Shown: in pieces, positions 22,190 through 33,730 of the stretch
Numbering within the stretch: position 1 is the stretch's first letter
Layout of the letters: every line of letters starts with the position of its first letter
Origin: Hedera helix
Lineage: Eukaryota > Streptophyta > Magnoliopsida > Apiales > Araliaceae
Direction of reading: 5' to 3'
DNA: 64,000 nt
Assembly: GCA_947179155.2 (NCBI GenBank)
Contig: OX359283.1
Coordinates: 10,277,764-10,341,763, forward strand
The notes under the pieces: generated by a model
The model's input: only the letters and a program-made list of their open reading frames with translations
Databases searched by the model: none
Told to the model about the DNA's origin: nothing
Translations under genes and position numbers: made by a program

Positions 22190-23300
22190 TTGTTAAAATA
22201 TTATTAAATAGTTAATAATATTAATAAGAGATTAAAATATTATTAAATGGTTAATAATATTAATGAATGATTAAAATATTATTAAATGGTTAATAATATT
22301 AGTAAGTTAATAAAATATTATTAAATGATTAATAATATTAATAAAGGATTAAAATATTATTAAATAGTTAATAATATTAATGAATGATTAAAATATTATT
22401 AAATGGTTAATAATATTAGTAAGTTAATAAAATATTATTAAATGATTAATAATATTAATGAAGGATTAAAATATTATTAAATGATTAATAATATTAATAA
22501 AGGAGTAGAATATTATTAAATGATTAATAATATTAATAAAGGAGTAGAATATTATTAAATGATTAATAATATTAATAAAGGATTAAAATATTATTAAATG
22601 ATTAATAATATTAATACAGGAGTAGAATATTATTAAATGATTAATAATATTATTAAAGGATTAAAATATTATTAAATGGTTAATAATATTAGTATGAGAA
22701 TAAAATATTATTAAATGATTAATAATATTAGTATGAGAATAGAATATTATTAAATGGTTAATAATATTAATGAAAGAAGAAAATAGTATTAAATGATATT
22801 ATTTTGGGTGTAAAATATTATTAAATGGATAATAATATTTATGAGTTATTGAAGATATTATTTGATGAATAATATTATTTGAAGAGTAAGATATTATTAA
22901 TAATGTTAACATATGATTGAGATATTATTAATTGATTAATAATATTAACTAAAGATAAGGGTATTATTAAAGGATTGATAATATTATTGAGAGGATAAAA
23001 TATTATTAAATGGTTAATAATATTTATAAATGATTAAGATATTATTAATATCATTGGGGTTAGTGTAAAACATTAGTTAATTATTACTAATGTTAATAAG
23101 TGTTTAAGATAATAAAGAGATTTAGATGATTATTAGATGGTTAATAATATTGAGGAACTAAGTGATTTATTATTGAAATAATAAATGGTTAAAATATTAT
23201 TATACGATTAATAATATTATATGTGGTGTTTATAATGAAGTGATGGTTATGTAAGTTAAAATATTATTAAGGGATTAATAATATTATTAAGAGTTTTAAG
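22190..23300. repeat. Array of 39-bp palindromic AT units in LTR B
   Basis: About 15 regular 39-bp units (22190-22790) followed by degenerate ones. Each core is AATATTATTAA, a 4-base spacer (ATGA, ATGG or ATAG) and TTAATAATATT, so the 11-bp arms pair perfectly. Spacer and linker variants recur every third unit in part of the array, a short higher-order repeat. Confidence 0.9.
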
Positions 23301-24127
23301 GTTATGATTAAGTGATAGATGATTTAAGACATATATGTTAAGGTTATTAATGTTAAATAAACTTATATGTGTTATGCTAATTGGAGGATCAATGTTATTG
23401 AATATTAGGTCACCCAAAGGAAGTATTTTTAAGTTGAATAGCAGTAGTCAGCGGAACAGGCAAGTTCTTCTTAACCCTAACTTGTATTTATTGTTGCAAG
23501 TTTCCTTCAACTTTATTTACATTGAGCTATTCAAATTATTGTTGAGCAAATACTACACTCGAAGTTATTTGACAGAATTTAAAGTGGATTAATTATCTAA
23601 AATTATTCCACCTCATTATTGGTTATTGTATTCGCACATAGTGCTTTTGCAACTGTTATAGTTCATAAATTCACGAACTATTTAAGGATGTCTAAGCTAA
23701 TTGTTTCGGCTAGACAAATGCATGTTTAAATTCATTTAATTGAATATTATAAAAGCTTATCCAAACCATTGGCTGGTGCGGATTCTTACAGAAGACTGAG
23801 AAAGAACAACCCTAGTTAAAGGGGATTTTTATTTGTCGGGAAACCGAACGCGCGCAAGAAATCTAAATGTTATGCATATACATAGGACATGAGAGGACTG
23901 ATCCCCTCGAGTGTCCCGTTATTTTTAACAAGGAGTCAGACATTATATGTCTGTTTTTACCTTAGTAGCAGTTCATGGTCCTTTGAGACCACTCAGCAGT
24001 AAAGAGTCAATCCATTCTTTTATTGAACATTGATTCTTGTTATTTCACAATTGTTATCTATTGTTGAAACCCTTGACGATGAATCTTTTCATTCATGATA
24101 TATCATTTCTTATTTATTTAAACTTGC

Positions 24128-24146
24128 TGGGCAAAGTCGTTGCTCA
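24128..24146 (+). other. Conserved LTR hairpin, copy in LTR B
   Basis: TGGGCAA - AGTCG - TTGCTCA, a 7-bp stem with one G-T wobble and a 5-base loop. Homologous hairpins occupy the same place in eight other LTR copies. Confidence 0.7.
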
Positions 24147-25147
24147 CCCTTGCTATATCATGAACTATTTTCAGTTAAGCCGAGGGATCTAAGGAGTACC
24201 ACGACAAAGGAAAGATGAACGAGTAGAAGTAATTAGTCGTACTTTATGTGTAAACCTTTTATATTATAAGGTAATGATGAGGTATTAAGGTTAATGGAAC
24301 CTGGGATTGAATGTACGTTTTGTAATGAGATTATGTATGTTTTCCGCGAGTTATTGAAGTTTACTTTATGAATGTTTGTCAAGTGATGAATAGTGAGCAC
24401 CGAACCCGAGGTTCAAGGGACCCGGATTTGGGGGCGTCACAACGTGGTTGCGTGTAAATTAAATATGTATTTATATGAATATATGCGTGCATATTTAGTA
24501 ACATAATTTAATGGTTAATTAAATTGTGGTAAATAAATAGATTAATATTAAATTAATTTAAATTAAATTAAAAGGTTAACTTTGGAATTAATTTAGTTAT
24601 TATATTGATTATACTCATTAATCAATATTTATGTAAATTATTGATAAATTATTTGGGAGGAATAATTAGGTAATTTATATAATTATTAATTATATAAAAT
24701 AGTTGAATTAATTAAGGGAGAATAGTAATTATATATATTGTACAATATTTAATTTCATATATATGTACATACATATAAAGGGATTAAATTAATTAAGTAA
24801 TTTTAAATAGTAATTGAATATATTAAATGAATATATTCTATAATTAAATAAATCATTGTAAATGATTTATGAGAGTGAGAAATTTAATTATACAATTATT
24901 TGTGTAATATTAATTAAATAATTAAATAAATTATTTAAATAAGAAATTGAGTAAATATATTATTATTTCAATGTATTTTCGGGTAAATGGAATTATTTCC
25001 ATAATTGATGAGAAATGAATTATTTAATGTAAATATATTAAATAATTTAATTTATGGCCTAAATAATATATAATAAATTATATATTGTATTTATTTTAAT
25101 TTCATAATTTATTGTGAAATTATTTTTGAAGTAAAGTAATGTGTATG

Positions 25148-25148
<1 letters not shown>

Positions 25149-25204
<56 letters not shown>
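25149..25204. repeat. (TA)n microsatellite in LTR C
   Basis: About 28 consecutive TA units. Confidence 0.95.
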
Positions 25205-25206
<2 letters not shown>

Positions 25207-26624
25207 AATTATATATATTATTATTAGTGAACAAACCCTAAAGTTTTAATATCAAAATAATTGATAGGTTGTCATTAATTAAATATTCAATTAAATTGAA
25301 TATAATGAGTGAATTAAATTTTATAAATTAATTAATATGATTATTAATTAATGTAAATAATGTGAAATATTGATAATAATATTTATTAGTCCATTTAGTA
25401 ATTTAATACTAATGGGTTGGAGTATTTAATTATTTATTCAATCTAATTATTTATTTAATCATGGATTGAATAATTAATGTGTAAATTATTAAATTAGCCC
25501 AACATGGAACAATTAGTAGCCCAAATGAAGAATAATAAAATTTGGCAAATTATTAGCCCAAATAATTTAATAGGAGCCCAATTGGTATTTAAAATAAAGC
25601 CCAAAGCTTGAGTCCATTTGGTATTTAATTATGTAAATGATTATTTAATTAAAAAGTGAGCAAGTGACCATTAATTTGGGACAATGAAGCTCCATCAGCC
25701 GTGTAGGGAGAAGAGAAAGTGAGATGATGTATTTTATTTTTCATTTTATTTATTTTATTTATTTAATGGTTACTTGTATTGATTTTTAAAGTACTTGGAC
25801 CATCCCTCTTCCACCAACTAAGTTATAGGCTACCTTTCTTGTGCAAGTATCCAAGTAGGAGCATCATGAATTATATATATAATTTTGTATCTAAGAATTT
25901 TGCAAGTATACTTGAAATTGTAAGACATTACACTTCATTTATTTTTTCAAGTTCTAAAAGAGAGAGAGTTTGAGAGAAATAGCTTGGGAGAGTAAGCATT
26001 TTGAGAGAGAGCATAGAGAAGGTAGAGAAGGAGTTTTTGGTTCATGTCTTCAAGTTGCACAACCTATTTTGGAAGAAAAATAAAGATAGTCATTAAAATG
26101 AGGTAATGGTTATTTTAAATGTAGTTTGTTTTTAAATTAAATAAATTATCATGTTAGTATAAACATGTTCATATAGTTAATAATGTGTAGTAGTAATATT
26201 TATGCCATGCTTGAGTTTAATATGCTTGATTTGTATTTTGGTATAATTTATATGCTAAAAACATGTATTTGGTGGTGTGTTAAATCAAGTCTCAAAATAA
26301 TGATTAAAAATAATTTTTATAATATTTAAATTTAATGTTCTAATATTATAGAACATTAAATCATGAGAAAAACAAAGTTTGAATCACTCAAAATGGAGTT
26401 ATACACAAAAAGTTATGATTTGTGGTAGTTTATGTGTTGTAAAAAAATTTATAAAATTTTTTAATATTAAATCATGAAAAATTATATTTTCATGTTATAA
26501 ATTGTTGTTAAGTTATTGGTATTTTTCTGAATTTTTATTGAGAGATTAAGAGTTTACTTGAAGGTATAAATTTTATTAAGTTGGTATTAGAAAGTACTGT
26601 TCACGTTCTGCTATTGAAAAAAAA

Positions 26625-26850
26625 AAGGGGTTGGCCGCACAATGCGCGACAGCGGTTTTCCGGAAATGCACGGAGCCAAAACGACGTCGTTTTGGAGCGT
26701 AAAGTGTAACCCGCGCGATACGCGCGGAAGCCGTTCGGCTGATATTCAAAACGGCACCGTTTTCGGGCCGTTTATTTTTTCTAAGCGCGCAATGCGCGGT
26801 AATAAATTTCCGGCTGAAATTACGATACTGCTCTCCGTTCGGTTTTCTGA
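26625..26850. repeat. GC-rich block with nested palindromes in LTR C
   Basis: AATGCGCG, ACGACGTCGT, CGCGCGATACGCGCGG, AACGGCACCGTTTTCG and GCGCGCAATGCGCG are short palindromic words in a 200-base GC island within AT-rich DNA. The motif ACTGTTCACG lies just before it (26597). Confidence 0.85.
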
Positions 26851-26996
26851 TTAATTACGAAATTGCCATCGGTTCGGTTTTTCAGCTTATTTACAAGTTT
26901 GCCATTCTGCATATTTTTAATTAATTTAAATGTTTAAAAATTAATTTAAAATTATAACAAAAATAATAATAATACAAAAATGATATTTAGGTATTT

Positions 26997-27372
26997 AATA
27001 TTATATTTTCCAAATATAATAAGTATTTAGGATTAATATTTAAATGTTGTAAATATTAATCTAGTTAGTTTAATATTATATATTTCAAATATAATAGGTA
27101 TTTAGGATTAATATTTAAATGTTGTAAATATTAATCTAGTTAGTTTAATATTATATTTTTCAAATATAATAAGTATTTAGGATTAATATTTAAATGTTGT
27201 AAATATTAATCTAGTTAGTTTAATATTATATTTTTCAAATATAATAAATATTTAGGATTAATATTTAAATGTTTTAAATATTAATCTAGTTAGTTAATAT
27301 TATATTTTTCAAATATAATAAATATTTAGGATTAATATTTAAATGTTTTAAATATTAATCTAGTTAGTTTAA
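26997..27372. repeat. Five tandem copies of a 75-bp unit in LTR C
   Basis: Units begin AATATTATATTTTTCAAATA and end TTAATCTAGTTAGTTT. They differ at only a few positions and one copy lacks one T. Further AT-rich repeats with TATTATTTAAT/ATTAAATAATA arms follow to 27840. Confidence 0.9.
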
Positions 27373-28547
27373 TATTATATCTTCTGAATTTATGATTAAA
27401 TTAATTATTTATTATTTAATTAATATTAAATAATAAACAAGGATGATAAATTAATTAATTATTATTTAATTACTATTAAATAATAATTAAAGACAACTAA
27501 GATTGAGTATTTAATTATTTATTATTTGATTAACTTTAAATAATAAATAAATTCAGTTAGTTATTACGTATTATTAAATAATAACTAATGATATTTGAGT
27601 ATTTACTATATAATTTTATTATTTAATTAACTTTAAATAATAAATGAATCTAGTTAGTTAGTTATTATTTATTATTAAATAATAACTAAAGATATTTGAT
27701 TATTTTTAATATAATATAATTATTTATTATTTGATTAACTTTAAATAATAAATAAATCTAGTAAGTTATTATTTATTATTAAATAATAACTAAAGGTATT
27801 TAATTACTTACTATTTAATTAATGTTAAATAGTAATTAAATGAAATAAAGAAAATGTCTTTTTACTCTTTTGTTTAAACAATTATAATAAATTGTTTAAT
27901 AGTTTAATAAGTGTTTAACACTTGAGAAAATTATTTTCTAACTTATTAAATTATTAACCTAATTTGATTGAGGGTCTATAAGGTTAATAATATCGTTTTG
28001 ACTGATGTAAATTATGTGTTAGTACTTATGTGTGGTAGATAAGTTCCTTAGTGAGCGCATAGTTGTACAAATACGCCGTACTAATTATTAGACCAACTTT
28101 ATTAATGTTAGGTCTTTCAAAGCCAGTTAGTTAAAGCTAGACATTAATTGTAGCTGAGCAGACAGACAAGTTTCCTAAACCCTACTCAATTTATATTCGA
28201 GCAGGATATATTATTTTATTGTTCAAGTTCCTAACTCAAACTCAAGTTATTACGTTTCAAGCATGCTATGGTTTAATTCTGTATAATTATTCCACCTCTT
28301 TAAATTGTTGATTCGCACATAGTGCTTGTTGCATGTGTTCATCAGGTATGAAAGACTGATCACTTTCATTACCATAAGGTTCAGTTAAATTTGTTCATGG
28401 TCATTATTGACACTCAACATTAATTAATTTAGTTATTCAATTATTGAAATTATGACTCGTACTCTTTCACAATTATTATATTGTTGAAAATTCAAAAGCT
28501 TATTCTTTCTTTCAATCATGATATATCGTTATCGTATTTAAACTTGC

Positions 28548-28566
28548 TGAGCAAAGCCGTTGCTCA
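28548..28566 (+). other. Conserved LTR hairpin, copy in LTR C
   Basis: TGAGCAA - AGCCG - TTGCTCA, perfect 7-bp stem. Confidence 0.7.
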
Positions 28567-28970
28567 CTCTTGCTATATCATGATAACAAATTTCAGAATA
28601 ATACGAATGTCCAAGGAGAGACGGAGACAGAAGCAAAAGACAAGATTATAGTGTTATGCATTATAACTAAATTGTTATATGATGTAAGTAATTTTGTAAA
28701 CCTTTTTATGAATCTAAAGGTATATATGTAAGTTAATGTTAGAAACCTTGGGAAATGTTGTAGAATAAACAATTTATGTTTATATATTCCGCATTAGTTA
28801 TAGAACGTGTATGAAGATGATGTATCGTGACGTACTAAGTCTAGGGTTAAAGGAACCCGGATTTGGGGGGCGTTACAGTGATTGCTGCTTTGAATTCTCA
28901 GGCTAGCGTGCAGCACGCCAGCCACCTACCACATGCATAGTACCCTTTTTTTTTTTTTTTTTTTTTTTTC

Positions 28971-28978
28971 TATAAATA
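28971..28978 (+). promoter_or_regulatory. TATA box of LTR A
   Basis: TATAAATA directly after a long poly-T. A strong donor-like GTAAGT lies 140 bases downstream (29111). Confidence 0.6.
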
Positions 28979-30397
28979 GCTTACTCAGCTGAATAGAAAA
29001 ATCACACCTAAAACATAAAAATTTTCTACAAGTATTTTGTGAGTTTTTTCTGATAGTAGTAAGGTTATCTGGAGTGTTTGCAAATTAAAAGGAGTGCAGA
29101 AATTTTTCAAGTAAGTATTTTATTAAAAAGTAGTAATTGCACAAATACCTATTTCACACGATATTCACAAATCTTCCTTTAGAAGACTCTTCTTTGAGAA
29201 GATTTATTTTAAAAAGCTTTCTTTTGAAGATTTATTTTGATATATTATTTCAAAAATTATTTTTGAAGTTATTATTTTACACTACAAAAATTTATATTAT
29301 ATAAATAATTTTGATAGTTCATAATATATAAGTTATCATACATCTTGAAATTTATATGTGGTAATTACTAATTATATTATAAATATATAGGTTGATCAAC
29401 CTCATTTTTATCAATATTCAGTCATGTGATAAGGTAAGGGGTATAATTCTTTTCATCATCAAAAATGGTATCATTTTCTTATTTGTAAGGGATACCATTT
29501 TTTTATCTTCCATTATTCAAACTTACTACGGTAAGGGATATCATTTCTTTTATAGTTTTAAACTTACTATGGTAAGTATTGTCCGGTAAAACTTTTGAAA
29601 TGATTATAATTTTTTTAACAATTTGTGCTTCATTTAATATCATTTCAATTGCTCCTTCCTATTTACGTGAACCTTTCTATTGAACTGTAACCGTTATTAT
29701 GAACGATGGATCTTGAATATCATTTTTGAATTTCACTCTACATTATGTTGACAATTTTGATATTATTTGAATCTGCACAAAGTAAAATTATAAACTTTTG
29801 ATATTTATTGTTTGCCCTGTTTTTTTTGTTCATTGTTAATATCTCTGTTATTATTCTAATAATTTAGAATCAAATTGTTTTGGATAACTGTGGCCTGGGG
29901 CACAGATTGGATAAATGTGTTGATAGGTTAAAGGTGATATATTTGATGATGTGTCTTTTAAGACACGTAATGAATGTTCTCTTTGGCCTGGGGCAAAGAT
30001 GAACTGTTGTTTGGTATGATTATGACCAAAGGCTGTAGACTGGTATAATCATGACCGGTGGTGCTATATTGAATATCTTTGACCCGTAGTGCAAAGATGA
30101 ATTGTTGACTTACATGATTATGACCAAGAACTGTGAAATTGTACTATCATGGCCAGTGGTGTTTCAGATGATAAAAGTTGATAATATTTTCTTAAAAAGA
30201 GACGCGAGTGGACATCATGGTCCATATGATTTTTCTAATGGTTGTTATTCTGCTGCAGTTATTGATCTGAACCTTGTTTAAAAACTTAACTGCAGTTGTT
30301 GAATTAAAACTTGTTGTTTAAATTTTTCTATCAAAAACTCAACTGTTGAAGACTAATGATAATTTATTTGTCATATCTTAGTCATGATATTCTTTAC

Positions 30398-30414
30398 TGG
30401 GCTATTTAAGCTCA
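30398..30414 (+). other. Conserved LTR hairpin, copy in LTR A
   Basis: TGGGCT - ATTTA - AGCTCA. The stem bases differ from the other LTRs (GCT/AGC instead of GCAA/TTGC) but pairing is kept. Confidence 0.65.
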
Positions 30415-30910
30415 CCCTTTTCTTGTGTTCCATTGTTTTTTAACAGGAGATGATAGAGTAACTGAGTCTAGTTGGGGGATGGAGTGATTGTTCGAGTTGT
30501 AGCTGTATTAGTCTTCATAAGTTGTAAAATAGTATGACAATAATAATGAAGACTTAGTTATGTATTATTCGAATACTGTATTGTGGTATATTGTACGTTG
30601 TATTGTAATAGTTGTGGTGTATTTTGACAACTTAAGTTTGGGCTTTGTGGGCCCAGATTTGGGGGTGTCACAGTTACAATATATCTAAAATGCATCATTT
30701 AACACGTGTTATAAATATAATTTAAATATTATAATTATAGATTATAAATATTCATACATACTACAGTATTACTCTAAATTATCACATAAAATAGACATCT
30801 ACTTATTAATGGACATCTAAACATTAATAAGTAGAGCATTCATTTTGAATTTATGATTTCAAAAATAATAAAAACTTATTTGAATTATAATTTAGAGTAT
30901 TGATTATTGT

Positions 30911-32340
30911 TGATGAGTAGGTTTTATACTTGCAAATTGAATGCTTAAGGCTTATTGATTTGTGTTGTTTTCATTAATTTTTATGTTCTATGATTTCATT
31001 TTACTTATTTTTGGTAATTTCCCTTTGATGTGTAGGAAAAAGAGCTCAAAATGGCAAAATGGTGATTATCTCTGTCAGACAAGAGCCTATGCGCTTAGTA
31101 GGCGCTTGGTAGGCGCTCAATAAGCGCTCAGTAGGCGCTTGGCTAAAACTTCTGACCAGACCAGGTGAGCGCCTAGGCGCTCAGTAGGCGTTTGGTAGGC
31201 GCTTGACAAAAACATTCGACCAGATCAAGTGAGCGCCTAGGCGCTTGGTTGGCGCTTGGTGGGCGCTCATCGGGAAATGTCACAAGCGAATTATTCTTTT
31301 GTGGGACCCAGGCACGAAATAAGATGATGGAAATCCTCCAATACGTGGGCAACAGTTAGAGTGAGTGGGAGGTTGACGAAAATAGAAAGCTGGGTAACAA
31401 AGGGAGAATTTTCTGAAGAGAGAGAGAGACCTGGAACAAGAGAGGGGAGAGAATAGAGCAGAGGATTCAAGGATTCAACAGAGGAGGAATCAACGTTGGA
31501 GTTTGAAGGACAGTTCAGAGTGACAACTGAGTTCTACCTTCTTTTATCTCTTTTACTTTGGTTATTCTGAATGTTGTTAGACTTGTATCATGGTTATTGA
31601 ATTAGTGATGAACTAAACTTCAGAATTAAGGTTGTAATGGAAGCATGTAAATTGAAGACAATTCATTTTCTTGTTATGTTAATTGATTGTGTTGGAGTGA
31701 ATTGACATATCTTATGCTTGAATTATAATTACTTGGCCAGTAATTAGCTTGACAGTTTATATGAAGTTGGCAAGTGGAATATAAACCTAGGTCTGGGTAT
31801 GTTGACATATGTTCTTGTCATTCTACATGTGGTAGACTGCATGATGTGTTTATAGGATAGACATATACCTATAAACCATATGTAACCTACAATGAAATCT
31901 GATTTTAATGACTCCTATTTAATGTTAAATCTCATGGACACATAGTGATTTATTTAAATAGGTGATAATCACTTGACCATCGACAGAGGCTAGTGAGTAC
32001 ACATGATTTTCTGGTTATCAACTCCACATGTTTGATGACATACATAGGGAATGGAAAGGTTCAATTGAATTGTTAGGGGAAATTATAACCTTAATGTTTT
32101 ACATCTAGATAACAAATCTTGGTAATTTAGGTTTTTTAATTCAATTAATTTAACTCATTCACTTAATCTATAATCATCAACTTTGAGTGATCGTTTAACT
32201 AGGATTGAAGTGTTTTATGATTAGTCTTTTGGCGAATTAATAATAAAAAGTTCTTGTGGGATACGATACCTTGCTTGCTATTTTACTACAGTTAGACCAC
32301 GTATACTTGCGTGTTTTACTAGGTCAGATTTAGGCAAACA
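30911..32340 (+). mobile_element. Solo LTR D in the right arm of the hAT-like element
   Basis: 1,430 bp starting TGATGAGTAGG and ending TTAGGCAAACA, flanked by the perfect duplication ATTGT (30906-30910 and 32341-32345). The hAT repeat is continuous across the insertion. It contains a GC-rich minisatellite (31085-31270) and a GA-rich leader (31410-31460). It is not related by sequence to LTRs A-C. Confidence 0.88.
31085..31270. repeat. 'AGGCGCT' minisatellite in LTR D
   Basis: About a dozen copies of GCGCTTGGTAG, GCGCTCAGTAG or close variants, arranged in two blocks separated by a 'GACCAGA(C/T)CA' word (31155, 31219). Confidence 0.85.
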
Positions 32341-33263
32341 ATTGTATTTATTAAAAACAAATAAATTAACATTCATTCATTAATATGTATGGTTTAAATT
32401 TTAAATTGTGATTGGTTATGAGTAATTATTCAATTTTTCCCTTTATTTTTTGTAAATAATTTGAATGAATTTTATATTAGGTGATTGATAAACGAATTCG
32501 GATATTCGGATATCCGAATAATCTCTTTATTTGAATAAAATAAACGAAAACGGATATTATCCGTATTCGGATATTATTTCGAATACCGGATACAGATATG
32601 ATTTTTAAAATCCGCCGAATACCGGATACGAATACAGATAGCAAATTAATTTTTCGGATACGGATACGAATACTGTTATATCCATATCCGTTTACACCCG
32701 TTTACACCCCTACCTAGCGCCTAGGCAGACTAAGCGTTTTCTTAGGTGATCTCATTTATTTATTTTTCTATTATATATATTTGTTATACTATACAAAATA
32801 TGCTATATATGTAATTTTTTAAAATTTTACACGAAATATTACCAAATAAATAATCTTTTAAGGCTTAACAAATTCCTTTAACTATTGTAAAGTTTCAAAG
32901 TAGAGGTCTAATTCTACTTAGGCGAGGGCCTACGCTTAGGTGCCTAGCCCAATAAAGACGGTTGAGGACCACCTAACGCCTAGGTGAAAGTTAATCGAAC
33001 CTAGATGAAAATTTTTAGAACACTAATTTAGTTAATGAAATAAGTATATCTTGTTAAGTTTAACTAATTTTATAAGTTTAGTTTAGTTTAATTTAATTTA
33101 TTTGATTTATCTAATTTTACTAGGCAAAAAAATAAGTATATTTTATGCATGTTAAATAGTACATATGTTAAGTAGAACTTGATGAATTGTATTTAATTGC
33201 TTAATCTACTAGAATTGTAATTGTATTTCTTGTTAATTTTGTGAATTGGCACCAAAATCACAA

Positions 33264-33411
33264 GACATTGTTTGGCAACATGAATTTCCTTTTAAATGAG
33301 ATAAGAGAAATGGAATCTGTCACTATTGTAACAAAATAGTGACTAGTGAAATCACAAGATTTAAAGAGCATTTACAAGTGTTAGTGAAAATGTTGAAATA
33401 TGTCAAGCAAC
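33264..33411 (+). pseudogene. hAT transposase BED zinc-finger remnant
   Basis: One frame reads IVWQHEFPFK, stop, then DKRNGICHYCNKIVTSEITR and FKEHL. W...CX2C...ITRFKEHL is the hallmark of the N-terminal BED finger of hAT transposases. The fragment has an internal TGA (33297-33299) and is cut at 33411 by a reverse-oriented LTR. No downstream transposase sequence was found. It lies about 240 bp outside the outer inverted-repeat element and may be an independent relic. Confidence 0.72.
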
Positions 33412-33711
33412 TATAACACCCCAAATCCGAGTACTCATTACTCTAGATTTGGTGCGCAACTATTAAACTCATAATACATGACTAAAAAATAATATAAATT
33501 ACTATATATAATTCGTACATCATTACATGAGTTAGTAGTAAATTTACCCAAGATCACATACAATATCTCGAATTATTACATTACTAATTCATCACTTGTT
33601 ATAATATCATTTATTCTCTAGTTCTCTTTCCTTGCTTTACTTTTTCCTTTATCTTTAGCGTTCCACTTCTTCCGAACCTTATGCTTTAACTGCAAATATA
33701 ATTTGTAAGAG

Positions 33712-33730
33712 TGAGCAACTAATTTGCTCA
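33712..33730 (-). other. Conserved LTR hairpin, copy in LTR E
   Basis: Inverted copy: TGAGCAA - CTAAT - TTGCTCA, perfect 7-bp stem. Confidence 0.65.

Larger units (their letters stand above)
19798..24441 (+). mobile_element. Solo LTR B, innermost level of the stack
   Basis: Starts TGTAATGACCGAG and ends GGGGGCGTCACA, flanked by the perfect duplication ACGTG (19793-19797 and 24442-24446). 4,644 bp with no coding region. Order of parts: TATA box 20868, GA-rich leader 20935-21000, GC-rich block 21700-21830, palindromic AT array 22190-23300, hairpins at 23690 and 24128, then the LTR end. The reverse-oriented LTR H is the same family. Confidence 0.88.
19546..28877 (+). mobile_element. Solo LTR C, interrupted by solo LTR B
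   Basis: Starts TGTAATATCCCGG and ends GGGGGGCGTTACA. The flanks are GTGGC (19541-19545) and GTGAT (28878-28882), a 5-bp duplication with two transitions. Its own sequence is 19546-19797 plus 24447-28877, about 4.7 kb. It holds a (TA)n run, a five-copy 75-bp array, a GC-rich block and both conserved hairpin regions (the second one degenerate). Inserted into LTR A. Confidence 0.72.
19202..30672 (+). mobile_element. Solo LTR A, interrupted by solo LTRs C and B
   Basis: Starts TGTAAGACCCC and ends GGGGGTGTCACA, flanked by the perfect 5-bp duplication GTTAC (19197-19201 and 30673-30677). Its own sequence is 19202-19545 plus 28883-30672, about 2.1 kb, with no internal coding region, hence a solo LTR. 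The right part carries a TATA box (28971), a GTAAGT donor-like site (29111) and the conserved short hairpin (30398-30414). It was inserted in the body of the hAT-like element. Confidence 0.82.
18012..32712. mobile_element. Non-autonomous hAT-like element, split by nested LTRs
   Basis: The left terminus TAGGGTTGTAAATGG and inverted right terminus TAGGGGTGTAAACGG are flanked by an 8-bp duplication, CCTAACGC (18004-18011) / CCTAGCGC (32713-32720), with one mismatch. Both subterminal regions are packed with CGGATAT/ATATCCG words, typical of hAT transposase-binding repeats. Without the inner insertions it is about 1.8 kb and non-coding. Its body consists of ~330-bp internal repeats (about 18480-18866, 18867-19200 and 30674-30910) marked by 'CATTTAACAAGTGTTATAAAT'. 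Confidence 0.82.
17961..33022. mobile_element. Possible outer inverted-repeat element hosting the hAT stack
   Basis: TGTTCTAAAAATT at 17961 is matched in inverse at 33010-33022. Just inside both ends are GC-richer stretches of 'CCTAGGCG'-like words (17977-18011 and 32713-32745, 32920-32990). Without the hAT insertion the element would be only about 360 bp, like a MITE. I see no clear target duplication. Confidence 0.4.

Noticed and set aside
30911..32340. LTR D as a member of the A/B/C LTR group
   Set aside because: Its start, end and body lack the TGTAA...GGGGGCGTCACA plan and both hairpins; only the GC block is similar in kind.
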